Positions 27,601-34,794 of a stretch of DNA of 34,794 nucleotides are shown here, piece after piece. The notes below the pieces were generated by a model, which saw nothing but the letters and a program-made list of their open reading frames with translations, made no database searches and was not told the DNA's origin. The DNA is taken from assembly GCA_016282095.1 (NCBI GenBank), contig JAEEJW010000148.1, positions 1 to 34,794 of the forward strand. The letters run 5' to 3'. The stretch's first letter is position 1, and each line of letters opens with the position of its first letter. The translations under genes were made by a program, and so were the position numbers. The DNA is from Ruminiclostridium sp. GTDB taxonomy: Bacteria; Bacillota; Clostridia; Oscillospirales; Ruminococcaceae.

Positions 27601-29414
27601 AGTTTCGGGAACGGCATTTCGAGCTGCTGTGTGCTTGCAATTGAACCGGTATCCGGTCCGGGCTCCGGAGTCTTCTCGTCAGGCTCTGTTTGTTTGCTGC
27701 CGTGAAAAGCGGGTTTTGCCGGTGTTGATTCAAAACCGATATCACGAGCATAGATAGCGGCAAACGGATCTACCGCTTCTCCGGCGGCTTCGGTATCGGT
27801 TTTCAGCGCGATCTCGGCCGAACGGAAAATGTCGGACTCTCCCCGCTTATGAGGCATACCGCTTCTTGTTCCTATAATATCGCTCAGGCTTTCGGGTTCT
27901 TTTGAAAGCGCCGCTGTACGGCTGCGCCTTTCTTCTTTTGTATAAGTTCTGCGCGGTTCCGTCAGAGCGGGTGCTTCGGTCTTTTCCGGAACAAAGGGCT
28001 TCCGGGGCTCCGCAGCTGTGGTTTCAGGGAGGGGAGCGGGCTCCTCGTCCGGTATCCGAATTAACGGGCTGTATGCTTCAGGCGGTCTGGGCGGCTCGGT
28101 TCTTTCCGGAACGCCCACGGGTGCCGGAGCGGTGCTTTCGCTGTGCATTTCCTTTTCTATGGCGAGCTGGAGCTCGGACTTCTGCGGTTTATGTTCTTCG
28201 CGCAGACGCCTTCTGGCAGGGCGCTCTCTCGGAGTTCCGGAGAACAGGCCTGCGCGTTCATGGGCGGCTTCGATCTTTTCTTTCGCTTTCAGTATCTCAC
28301 GGCGCTGCTTCACAGCCGTCAGCATCTTGTAGTAATCCGCTTCGGTCAGCGGCGATTCTTCAAGCAGCGTGATAAGGCGCTCCCTGGTAAGGTGCGGGTT
28401 CTTTTCGATCTCGCGGTAAGCGCTGTTGCTTATTCTCGTGTTTCCGATAAGGCGCAGGAATTCGCTGCCCTTCAGCTTCTCCGCAGAGACAACGGCTATG
28501 AATGTCTTTGCGTTCAGCGGCAGCGGCGAATTGCTTTCATCACCGTTTTCCGGGAACTCATCCATTGCCGATTCCTCATCAGGGACTGCTTTATCCGCTG
28601 CCGATTCGTCCGCGAAGACCTTTGCGGATCCGGCAGTTTCTTCCGTCTGTTCTGTGCCGGTTTCTTCGTGAGCGGATTCTTCTTCGGTGGTTTCTTCAAT
28701 CTGCTCGGATTCGGATTTCTCGTTCTCCGGCTCTTCTTCGGCGGATTCTTCGTTCTCCGGCTTTTCTTCGGCAGTCTCTTCCACCGGTTCGGATTCGGTT
28801 TCCACGGTATCCGGTTCTTCGGTCACAAGCTCGGCTTCGGCAGCTTCCGCTTCCGGTTCGGGCTTTTCCTCTTCGGCGGCGGATTCGTCAAATCCCCTGT
28901 ACCGGTCTTTCAGATCCTCCGGAGCGCGGTATGCCGCAGCTGCGGCAGTGAGCGGGGCATAATCGGGGCCGAGGCGGTTCATTGCGGAGTCCAGCTTGTC
29001 ACCCACTGCATTTTCGGACATTCCTGTAAGCAGGGATATCTCGTGCTTGCCGTAGCCGAAAGAAGCGGATATGGCGAAAACCAGCCTCTCCACATCGGGG
29101 AGAGCCGATGTGACGCCGAATATGCCGGGGAGAGTTCTCGTCACGCCCGAAGCTTTGTATTCCTTAAGTGTGTCAACTATATTTTTTGTGAGTTCGTGGA
29201 CGAGCCAGGATCTGAGGTGCTTTTCGTCCTTGATCTTCGAAATGCCGCGATAACCTTCCATAATTGCGGAAGAGACGGATTTTTTGGCCGCCGTGTCGCT
29301 TTTCAGCGAGATGAGGGCGGTGGTGTAAAGTTCGTCGGTGATATCAAGACACAGCGATTCATAAGCGGCTTTGCTGCCGTTTCTGGCTCTTTCGAGTTTT
29401 TCGGAAAATGTCAA
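24639..29414 (-). CDS. Giant membrane protein: sigma-like domain, acidic linker, one TM helix, beta-propeller-like domain
   Basis: A 1591-residue protein. Residues 1-150 resemble an ECF sigma factor: a region 2-like part (about 14-88, DELYTTALISLKSDTAAKKS) and a region 4-like HTH (about 105-148, LPDVERLVFAISASFGYGKHEI). A Glu/Pro-rich acidic stretch (about 178-290) and a small helical domain (about 300-372) follow. The long disordered linker has SVTQIL twice (about 659 and 680) and VHYADE-type repeats three times (about 822-900). One membrane helix lies at about 1043-1063. Residues about 1100-1591 resemble secreted beta-propeller domains (start LAAFASYDEI). The sigma part would be cytoplasmic and the propeller outside. 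The start is TTG (29414) behind AAGGAG, nine bases away; no nearby ATG exists. Sigma activity is unproven. Confidence 0.75.
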   Translation of the reverse strand: MTFSEKLERARNGSKAAYESLCLDITDELYTTALISLKSDTAAKKSVSSAIMEGYRGISKIKDEKHLRSWLVHELTKNIVDTLKEYKASGVTRTLPGIFGVTSALPDVERLVFAISASFGYGKHEISLLTGMSENAVGDKLDSAMNRLGPDYAPLTAAAAAYRAPEDLKDRYRGFDESAAEEEKPEPEAEAAEAELVTEEPDTVETESEPVEETAEEKPENEESAEEEPENEKSESEQIEETTEEESAHEETGTEQTEETAGSAKVFADESAADKAVPDEESAMDEFPENGDESNSPLPLNAKTFIAVVSAEKLKGSEFLRLIGNTRISNSAYREIEKNPHLTRERLITLLEESPLTEADYYKMLTAVKQRREILKAKEKIEAAHERAGLFSGTPRERPARRRLREEHKPQKSELQLAIEKEMHSESTAPAPVGVPERTEPPRPPEAYSPLIRIPDEEPAPLPETTAAEPRKPFVPEKTEAPALTEPRRTYTKEERRSRTAALSKEPESLSDIIGTRSGMPHKRGESDIFRSAEIALKTDTEAAGEAVDPFAAIYARDIGFESTPAKPAFHGSKQTEPDEKTPEPGPDTGSIASTQQLEMPFPKLGSSDMQEHPFAVMSTPGPTRSAEPEKPVFTGDFRADSKPELSVDAKTPAKKNASLSVTQILDDFSYTEDHRGYDMSVTQILEGLDNKNEGLNESASSTYGIKAPIWTGAGKETPDTQLFTSAATEENDKAAQPEQSAEGVSAPVFEVGDKPESVPDVPLTIKEHTGPVYIPDFTDSYLHIDDDSDDIVTDDEEDADSDETDEISASDGRFADDEEPEMPAFEVHYADEDDGNDAETPEPEQIVSEDAEEEVLPFEVHYADDEDDNEPAAEEADTTEAEEYEEETDTSVPFVVHFADEEPAAAEEETAPDAEEIIAENTETVEETVTGETEAEAPAVQEPDVPVTRKAPMRFTPGEIHDTVQFEVSGEKHEEEPAAPAEPETPETGEQPFTPGETVSASMPAAREEPEEPFEPEEPRKRYKGNEHFVDDDEYVEGINNGKMIFCAVCAVLLIGGACAMKFLPKQDKPAADPAVPVSASAASEPQTTEIAAPAVTVPTESKDILAAFASYDEITAAGENVPAAAYDIKYMNASARPYTPTLTKRYLQTANIAYIYNEGTVRMVSLDPAAPVELGTVTLKTREGSEFLGFTVLDGVIYAVSQTGAGTASAKVWTDIFDGGFAIEPYSLDGTFADICIVAGKPVIVTHAQVNGTAVPHSSTADAPAPVDIVRLAGSEFAGFTVIGEIGGTGLLDIYGGNATFVNSDGGLTILAADNNRTYAVDITADLKAENARVFAGEAFSGDCLNGKAFIGADRNGGIIAAMGDNASTTGVEGEKPESLAWASDASTAYVLAAQNSSSVMLYGFDMSGEEPASTPAPTSAFYGEKLIAAGSGLAGLAAECDESGDRTGLKLSLYSYSGALKETASTVIGLDEKTDADNLKYLASDAETDPAFISVSENGDIIAVPTVYFDGFSEVVRIVTFSGSSLRQTGELMLYETKSPYVCTAIRQGTLFVMIDGKVMTADATDCSNIQTVESLAASMGDNAGWLE

Positions 29415-29443
29415 TTCTTCCCACTCCTTATTATATTACACTC

Positions 29444-29486
29444 ATACCTATGTACGGAGTCTGTGCTCCGGGTCCGTATGAGGTAT
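29444..29486 (-). other. Leader hairpin of the giant sigma-like gene
   Basis: In the roughly 118-base leader, ATACCT (29444-29449) pairs with AGGTAT (29481-29486) and TACGGA (29453-29458) with TCCGTA (29473-29478). An alternative GGAG/CTCC inner stem is possible. No T-run follows. It could affect translation from the TTG start 30 bases downstream. Confidence 0.45.
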
Positions 29487-29538
29487 TCAGCGAACGGACG
29501 GATCTGGCTCCCCGCCGCCTGCTATACTATAATATTTT

Positions 29539-29547
29539 ATTATACCA
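29539..29547 (-). promoter_or_regulatory. Extended -10 promoter of the giant sigma-like gene
   Basis: The minus strand reads TGGTATAAT (29547-29539), an extended -10 element. The -35 region (TTTTAT) is poor, as is common for such promoters. Confidence 0.55.
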
Positions 29548-29612
29548 TATATAAAAGAAAAATAAAAGAGTTTTTTGAAAAAACATGATATATTAACAAA
29601 ATTTCCGCCAGC

Positions 29613-29645
29613 AAAAAGACCGGGAACATCTTCTGCTCCCGGTCT
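29613..29645 (-). terminator. Terminator of leuS
   Basis: A 9-bp stem (AGACCGGGA, 29617-29625, with TCCCGGTCT, 29637-29645) is followed on the minus strand by TTTTTG, 16 bases after the leuS stop. Confidence 0.85.
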
Positions 29646-29660
29646 GCGTTATCTGTTGAC

Positions 29661-32063
29661 TTACTTTACGACGATGTTGACCAGCTTCTTCGGAACTGCT
29701 ATCTTCTTTACAATAGTCTTGCCGTCAAGAAGAGGCTTTACAGTCTCGTTTTCGAGGGCTGCTGCGATCATGGTGTCCTGATCGGCGTCAGCGGCGATGT
29801 TCATTTTCGCGCGCACCTTGCCGTTGATCTGGACTACGATCTCGATAGTCTCCTCAACGCAGAGAGCCTCGTCATAAGTTACCCAGCTCTGCTCGGAGAG
29901 TATTCCGCCGAACAGTGTGTTGTACATTTCCTCGGTGATGTGGGGAGCGAAAGGATTGAGCATAGTCAGCAGGGACTTCATCTCACCCTTTGTGATGCTG
30001 CCCTTGTCGCTTATCTGATTGAGCAGGGTCATCATAGCCGCTATCGCGGTGTTGAATTTCAGCTGCTCGATGTCCGCGGAGACCTTCTTGATCGTGCGGT
30101 GCATCGAAGCGGACAGCTCCTTGCTGTAGCCCTCGTCGTCGGTCATTATATCCTGCAGAGCCCAGATGCGCTCGAGGAAGCGCTTGCAGCCCTTCAGGCT
30201 GCTCTCGCTCCACGGAGCCGCCTGCTCGTAGTCGCCCATGAACAGAACGTAAACTCTCAGAACGTCCGCGCCGTACTCGTCGACAACATCGTTAGGGTCA
30301 ACGACATTTCCGCGGGACTTGCTCATCTTGACTCCGTCGGGACCGAGGATAAGACCCTGTGCAGTTCTCTTTGCGTAGGGTTCATCTACCGGCACCGCTC
30401 CGATATCGTAGAGGAATCTGTGCCAGAAACGCGAGTAGATAAGGTGGCGGGTAACGTGCTCCATACCGCCGTTGTACCAGTCAACGGGCAGCCAGTATTT
30501 CAGAGCTTCCTGAGATGCGAGAGCCGTGTCGTTGTTCGGGTCGCAGTAGCGCAGGAAGTACCACGACGAACCTGCCCACTGGGGCATGGTGTCTGTTTCG
30601 CGCTTTGCGTCGCCGCCGCACTTCGGACACTTGCAGTTCACGAAGCTGTCTATCTTTGCCAGCGGGCTTTCGCCGTCCGAGCCGGGCTGGAAGTTCTCCA
30701 CCGGCGGGAGTCTGAGCGGGAGTTCCTCATAAGGTACGGGCACCATGCCGCATTTCGGGCAGTGTACTATCGGGATAGGCTCGCCCCAGTATCTCTGACG
30801 GTTGAATGCCCAGTCCTTCATCTTGTACTGAACGCCGGCTTCGCCGACACCCTTCTTTTCGAGGACTGTCAGCACCTTGGCAATAGCGTCCTTCTTGTTG
30901 GTTATGCCGTTGAGTTCACCGGAGTTTACCATCTCGCCGTCGCCGGTGTAGGCTTCCTTGGAAATGTCTCCGCCCTTGATGACTTCGATGATCGGTATGC
31001 CGAATTTTGTCGCGAACTCATAGTCACGGGTGTCATGAGCCGGTACTGCCATGATAGCGCCGGTTCCGTAGCCCATCATTACATAGTCTGAAACATATAT
31101 CGGTATCTCTGTGTCATTTACAGGGTTGATAGCTGTGAAACCGTCGATCTTTACGCCGGTCTTGTCCTTTACGAGCTGTGTACGCTCGAACTCGCTCTTC
31201 TTTGCGCACTCGTCCTTGTAAGCGTCCAGCTCGTCGATGTTCTTTATGCTGCCGCGGTACTTTTCGATGAGCGGATGCTCGGGAGCCATTACCATGAAGG
31301 TAACGCCGTAGAGCGTGTCGGGACGTGTGGTATAGATCTTCAGCTTTTCGCCGTTCTCCTTGATGGTGAATTCAACGAAAGCGCCGGTGGATTTGCCTAT
31401 CCAGTTTTCCTGCTGGAGCTTGATGTTCGGCAGGAAGTCAACCTTTTCAAGACCCTGAAGGAGCTTGTCGGCATACTGGGTTATGTGAAGGTACCATACT
31501 TCCTTTTCCTTCTGTATGATATCGCTGTGGCATACGTCGCACTTGCCGCCCTGTGAATCCTCGTTGGAGAGAACGACCTTGCAGCTCGGGCAGTAGTTTA
31601 CGAGAGTTCTGTCACGGAAAACAAGTCCGTTCTCGAACATCTTGAGGAATATCCACTGTGTCCACTTGTAGTAGCCCTCATCGGTGGTATCCACGACTCT
31701 CGACCAGTCAAAGGAAAATCCCACCTTGCGGAGCTGGCTTGTGAACTTGTGGATATTTCTGTCGGTAACGACACGAGGATGAACGCCGGTCTTTATCGCG
31801 GTGTTCTCGGTGGGCAGGCCGTAAGCGTCAAAGCCTATGGGGAACAGTACATTGTAACCTTCAAGTCTGCGCTTTCTGCTGACTACTTCGAGTCCGGAAT
31901 AAGCCTTGATGTGGCCGACGTGCATTCCGGCGCCCGACGGATACGGGAATTCGACAAGAGCGTAGAACTTCGGCTTGCTGCTTCCGGTCTCTGCCTTGAA
32001 GCTCTCATGTTCATCCCAGTATTTCTGCCATTTGGGTTCTATTTCTTTAAAGTCGTATTTCAT
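29661..32063 (-). CDS. leuS: Leucyl-tRNA synthetase
   Basis: An 800-residue class I synthetase that charges tRNA-Leu. The HIGH motif is HVGH (48-51, in YPSGAGMHVGHIKAY); KMSKS occurs exactly as KMSKSRG near 577-583. A zinc-binding CPSC...CDVC segment lies near 157-180. The CP1 editing domain is intact, with the TTRPDTLYGV threonine-rich motif near 247-256. Length fits bacterial LeuRS. AAAGGAAC precedes the ATG. galM ends 49 bases upstream on the same strand, so the two are probably co-transcribed; that gap is too short for a T-box leader. Confidence 0.97.
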   Translation of the reverse strand: MKYDFKEIEPKWQKYWDEHESFKAETGSSKPKFYALVEFPYPSGAGMHVGHIKAYSGLEVVSRKRRLEGYNVLFPIGFDAYGLPTENTAIKTGVHPRVVTDRNIHKFTSQLRKVGFSFDWSRVVDTTDEGYYKWTQWIFLKMFENGLVFRDRTLVNYCPSCKVVLSNEDSQGGKCDVCHSDIIQKEKEVWYLHITQYADKLLQGLEKVDFLPNIKLQQENWIGKSTGAFVEFTIKENGEKLKIYTTRPDTLYGVTFMVMAPEHPLIEKYRGSIKNIDELDAYKDECAKKSEFERTQLVKDKTGVKIDGFTAINPVNDTEIPIYVSDYVMMGYGTGAIMAVPAHDTRDYEFATKFGIPIIEVIKGGDISKEAYTGDGEMVNSGELNGITNKKDAIAKVLTVLEKKGVGEAGVQYKMKDWAFNRQRYWGEPIPIVHCPKCGMVPVPYEELPLRLPPVENFQPGSDGESPLAKIDSFVNCKCPKCGGDAKRETDTMPQWAGSSWYFLRYCDPNNDTALASQEALKYWLPVDWYNGGMEHVTRHLIYSRFWHRFLYDIGAVPVDEPYAKRTAQGLILGPDGVKMSKSRGNVVDPNDVVDEYGADVLRVYVLFMGDYEQAAPWSESSLKGCKRFLERIWALQDIMTDDEGYSKELSASMHRTIKKVSADIEQLKFNTAIAAMMTLLNQISDKGSITKGEMKSLLTMLNPFAPHITEEMYNTLFGGILSEQSWVTYDEALCVEETIEIVVQINGKVRAKMNIAADADQDTMIAAALENETVKPLLDGKTIVKKIAVPKKLVNIVVK

Positions 32064-32112
32064 TTCTTTTGTTCCTTTCTTACGGGGGAGCTGCTGATTT
32101 TTACAGCCGGAA

Positions 32113-33138
32113 TTACTTTCTTACGCCGAACTTATAAATAGTTGTGAAGTTGTATTCCTCGTCCTTTTTGAGTACGCAGCTCGGGAAATTGGGCTGATTG
32201 GGTGAGTCGGGGGCGTACTGGCTCTCAAGGCAGAGCGCGGTCTGTATCTTCATGACAGCGCCGTCCTTGCCTATCTCGCCGGAAAGGCCTATAGCGGTGT
32301 AGAACTGGATAGCGGGCTTATCGGTGGAAACGCGCATCTCTCTGCCGGTATTGGGGTCGTAAACAACGGCGGCTTCACGCATAACGTGGGGTTCGCCGAG
32401 CATGAAGTTGTGGTCATAGCCGATAAGGTCGCTCTGATCGAGGTCGCGGCAGATAGCCTTAGGCTGTCTGAAATCAAATATCGTGCCTTCAACGGGAGCT
32501 ATTTCACCGGTAGGAATGAGCTTGCTGTCAACGGGAGTGTAGCTCTCGGCATTGATCTGTACGATCTGGCTCAGAACGGAGCCGGAGTGGATACCGCCGA
32601 TATTGAAGTAAGCGTGGTTGGTAAGGTTGAGGATAGTGTCCTGATCGGACTTTGCGTTATATTCGAGCTTGAGTTCGTTGTCTTCTGTGAGGGTGTACTT
32701 GCAGGTCATCTTTACACTGCCGGGGAAGTTCTCTTCCTGGTCGGGGCTGAAATAACCGAAAGTAACGCTGTTGTCGCTTGTAGCGTCAACTGTCCATACT
32801 CTCTTGTTGTAGCCTACGATGCCGCCGTGGAGGCAGTTTGAGTTTTCATTGGCGCGGAGCTGTATTTCCTTGCCGTTCAGCGTAAATTTGCTGTCCGCGA
32901 TACGGTTAGCGTATCTGCCTATGAGAGCGCCCTGGGAGGAAACGCCGTTAACATAGCCTTCGAGGTCGTCGTAGCCGAGGACTACGTCGTCCATTTTGCC
33001 GTCCTTATCGGGGACGATGATGCTTACTATCGCACCGCTGTAGTTTGTGAGCTTTACAGTCATTCCGCTGCTGTTTTTCAGCGTAAAGAGGAATACCTTG
33101 TAGCCGTCGTGCATACCGAATACTTCTTTTTCGATCAT
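32113..33138 (-). CDS. galM: Aldose 1-epimerase (galactose mutarotase)
   Basis: A 341-residue beta-sandwich enzyme interconverting alpha and beta anomers of aldoses. Typical motifs are LRANENSNCLHGG (about 92-104), LTNHAYFNIGG with the catalytic His, and LCLESQYAPDSPNQPNFP near the C-terminus with the catalytic Glu. Two in-frame upstream starts (33192 and 33171) would add 18 or 11 residues. I chose 33138 because family members start close to MIEKEVFG, although its AAAGGTCAGG ribosome binding site is a little far away. The product fits use of sugars released by phosphorylases. It lies just upstream of leuS on the same strand. Confidence 0.93.
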   Translation of the reverse strand: MIEKEVFGMHDGYKVFLFTLKNSSGMTVKLTNYSGAIVSIIVPDKDGKMDDVVLGYDDLEGYVNGVSSQGALIGRYANRIADSKFTLNGKEIQLRANENSNCLHGGIVGYNKRVWTVDATSDNSVTFGYFSPDQEENFPGSVKMTCKYTLTEDNELKLEYNAKSDQDTILNLTNHAYFNIGGIHSGSVLSQIVQINAESYTPVDSKLIPTGEIAPVEGTIFDFRQPKAICRDLDQSDLIGYDHNFMLGEPHVMREAAVVYDPNTGREMRVSTDKPAIQFYTAIGLSGEIGKDGAVMKIQTALCLESQYAPDSPNQPNFPSCVLKKDEEYNFTTIYKFGVRK

Positions 33139-33262
33139 GTGAGTGTACCTGACCTTTCTTAAAATTTTCATATTGAACCGCTTCCGCGGCAAATTTACTT
33201 TTGTCTGTGTGAATAGATTTTATATGAGCAGAGCTTAACGGATCTGTAAGGCGAAGCGGCTG

Positions 33263-34678
33263 TCAGAAATGCCAGTAGAGGAACGGGGCGTTGGTGCTGT
33301 TGACGAGGAGCAGGGTGCTTACCAGCAGGATAGCGATGTTGCTTACCACTGTGGCCACGCCTATGGCGTTCTCGCCGGCATCGGACTTCTGGAGCTTTCT
33401 GCGGACAGCCGGGATAACGGGAGCGCTGAATACCGCGGCTGCCAGGATGAGGAACAGATTATTCATGAACGATATCTGCGTACCGATGTCTATGAACTGG
33501 TTGCCGTTGGCGCCGACGAGATTTCCGAAGAATGTCCCGAGAGCGGCAAGTCCGCCGGAGCTGTCGTCAAAGTAGAATATGCCGAAACCGATCACCATGA
33601 CCAGCTTGCCGTAGATGTGCATTATGGGGGCGGGTATCTTTTTCAGGCGTTTCGCACCGATAAGGCGCTCGATGAAGATGAAAATTCCGAAATACATACC
33701 CCAGATTATATAATTCCAGCTCGCACCGTGCCAGAAGCCAGTGCAGAACCAGACGAGGAAGAGGCTGGCATACTGTCTGCGCTTTCCGAATATCGGAATA
33801 TAGAGCAGATAGTCGCGGAAAAATGTTCCGAGGGAAATGTGCCAGCGCTGCCAGAACTCGGTGACATTTTTGGAAACGAAGGGATAAAGGAAGTTCTCGT
33901 CGAAGTGGAACCCGAATATCCTTCCAAGTCCTATCGCCATATCGGAGTAACCCGAGAAGTCATAATACACATACAGCGCGTAGAGAATTACCGCGTACCA
34001 TGTTCCTGCCACGGACAGGGTGGTGAGGTCTGAACCGAAATACTTGTCCACGATGTCGATAAGTCCGTTGGCTATGATCACCTTCTTGCCGAATCCGTAG
34101 ATGAAACGGGTTATTCCGACGCTTATGTCGTTGGCCGAAGAAGTGCGGTGGTCTATCTCATGTTCGATAACGCTGTACCTTACTATAGGTCCGGCGACAA
34201 GCTGCGGGAACAGGGAAACATAAAGCAGGAATTTATAGAAGCTTTTCTGAACTTCTACCTTGCCCCAGTAGCAATCCATGATATAAGAGATTATCTGGAA
34301 GGTATAGAAACTTATGCCAATCGGCAGTACGATATTCGTAAGGGGTATCTGAGTGCCGAGCGCGTTGTTGATATTCGTGATGAAAAAATCGGTGTATTTG
34401 AATACGAACAGCATACCCAGACTGAACACCAGCGATATCGCTACCCATAGTTTTGCGCGCGGGGTATCTTTGTCTTTCCCGATGAGCAACCCCATGAAGT
34501 AATTGACCGATATACTTGCCAGCAGGAGCACCAGCCATTCCGGCCGGCTCCATGCGTAGAAGATGAGCGAGAATGAGATCAGTACGATATTTCTGTATAT
34601 TGTGCGTTTGCTTATAAAATAGATAGGAATAAGTGCAGCAAGAAATATATAAACAAACAGCAGGTCGGTAAATTTCAT
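33263..34678 (-). CDS. MBOAT family O-acyltransferase (AlgI/DltB-like)
   Basis: A 471-residue multi-span membrane protein. The MBOAT core is clear: YYDFSGYSDMAIGLGRIFGF (about 239-258), FWQRWHISLGTFFRDYL (about 275-291) with His280, and TGFWHGASWNYIIWG (about 313-327) with the catalytic-type His317. Homologues move acetyl groups across the membrane to alginate, peptidoglycan or wall polymers, usually with an AlgJ/DHHW or SGNH partner. None lies downstream here (galM follows). An ATG at 34732 would add 18 basic residues, but it sits at the predicted transcription start, so 34678 is preferred. The substrate is unknown; a surface polysaccharide is likely. Confidence 0.9.
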   Translation of the reverse strand: MKFTDLLFVYIFLAALIPIYFISKRTIYRNIVLISFSLIFYAWSRPEWLVLLLASISVNYFMGLLIGKDKDTPRAKLWVAISLVFSLGMLFVFKYTDFFITNINNALGTQIPLTNIVLPIGISFYTFQIISYIMDCYWGKVEVQKSFYKFLLYVSLFPQLVAGPIVRYSVIEHEIDHRTSSANDISVGITRFIYGFGKKVIIANGLIDIVDKYFGSDLTTLSVAGTWYAVILYALYVYYDFSGYSDMAIGLGRIFGFHFDENFLYPFVSKNVTEFWQRWHISLGTFFRDYLLYIPIFGKRRQYASLFLVWFCTGFWHGASWNYIIWGMYFGIFIFIERLIGAKRLKKIPAPIMHIYGKLVMVIGFGIFYFDDSSGGLAALGTFFGNLVGANGNQFIDIGTQISFMNNLFLILAAAVFSAPVIPAVRRKLQKSDAGENAIGVATVVSNIAILLVSTLLLVNSTNAPFLYWHF

Positions 34679-34742
34679 TTTTCTTTCTTGTCTCCGCCTT
34701 TTCTTTTGCGCCGACCGCCGAGCGGACGACATTAGTATATTT

Positions 34743-34771
34743 ATTATACATTATTATGGTACTATTTTCAA
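34743..34771 (-). promoter_or_regulatory. Promoter of the MBOAT gene
   Basis: On the minus strand TTGAAA (34771-34766), a 17-base spacer and TATAAT (34748-34743) match 11 of 12 consensus positions. The start point falls near 34735, supporting translation from 34678 rather than 34732. Confidence 0.85.
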
Positions 34772-34794
34772 CTGTTTTCGGAAATTTTTTGAAA

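Noticed and set aside
28143-29588. A 481-codon plus-strand frame
   Set aside because: It is antisense to the acidic linker of the giant protein; the Phe/Arg/Gly-rich product reflects reversed Glu and Ser codons.
32064-32112. T-box leader for leuS
   Set aside because: Only 49 bases separate galM and leuS and they lack a T-box core or terminator; any control would have to act before galM.

Overview
The window looks like chromosomal DNA of an anaerobic, fibre-degrading Bacillota of the Ruminococcus type (an R. albus-like Oscillospiraceae member). This is inferred from gene content and protein style: a GH94 cellobiose/cellodextrin phosphorylase, a GH130 mannoside phosphorylase, an ANTAR regulator, SLH-domain and beta-propeller surface proteins, and a Gram-positive type IV pilus locus. 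No rRNA, tRNA, transposase or CRISPR array was seen.

Layout. Positions 1-864 hold the 3' part of the GH94 gene, followed by a hairpin. Then come pgsA and an ANTAR regulator with overlapping ends (920-2052), two small membrane proteins behind a near-consensus promoter (2220-3174), and an orphan peptide-type substrate-binding lipoprotein behind a perfect consensus promoter (3358-5691). An IspD-IspF fusion (5702-6832) ends in a 440-base noncoding stretch with nested inverted repeats and a bidirectional terminator; the convergent GH130 gene lies beyond it (7271-8278, minus).

Positions 8826-21947 hold a type IV pilus assembly locus. On the plus strand are pilC, a fused pilM-pilN, a pilO-like gene, a large PilX-like protein and two large prepilin-like proteins. 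The prepilin peptidase pilD lies on the minus strand. The extension ATPase pilB and retraction ATPase pilT follow on the plus strand. The pilC operon is preceded by a promoter and about 130 bases able to fold into a multi-stem RNA closed by a 13-bp helix. It matches no riboswitch class that I could recall and is the best candidate for new regulatory RNA.

Positions 22274-34678 are all minus strand: a secreted YcdB/PepSY-like protein with C-terminal SLH domains; a 1591-residue protein joining a sigma-factor-like N-terminus, a long acidic linker, one membrane helix and an extracellular beta-propeller-like domain; leuS and galM, probably co-transcribed; and an MBOAT O-acyltransferase.

Together, the phosphorylases would serve intracellular use of cello- and manno-oligosaccharides, while the pilus and SLH proteins are surface structures plausible for attachment to plant fibre. 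The most unusual proteins are the sigma-like/beta-propeller fusion, a prepilin with four CxxC motifs, the PilM-PilN fusion, a prepilin peptidase with a roughly 100-residue insertion, and the IspDF fusion that keeps an internal ribosome binding site.
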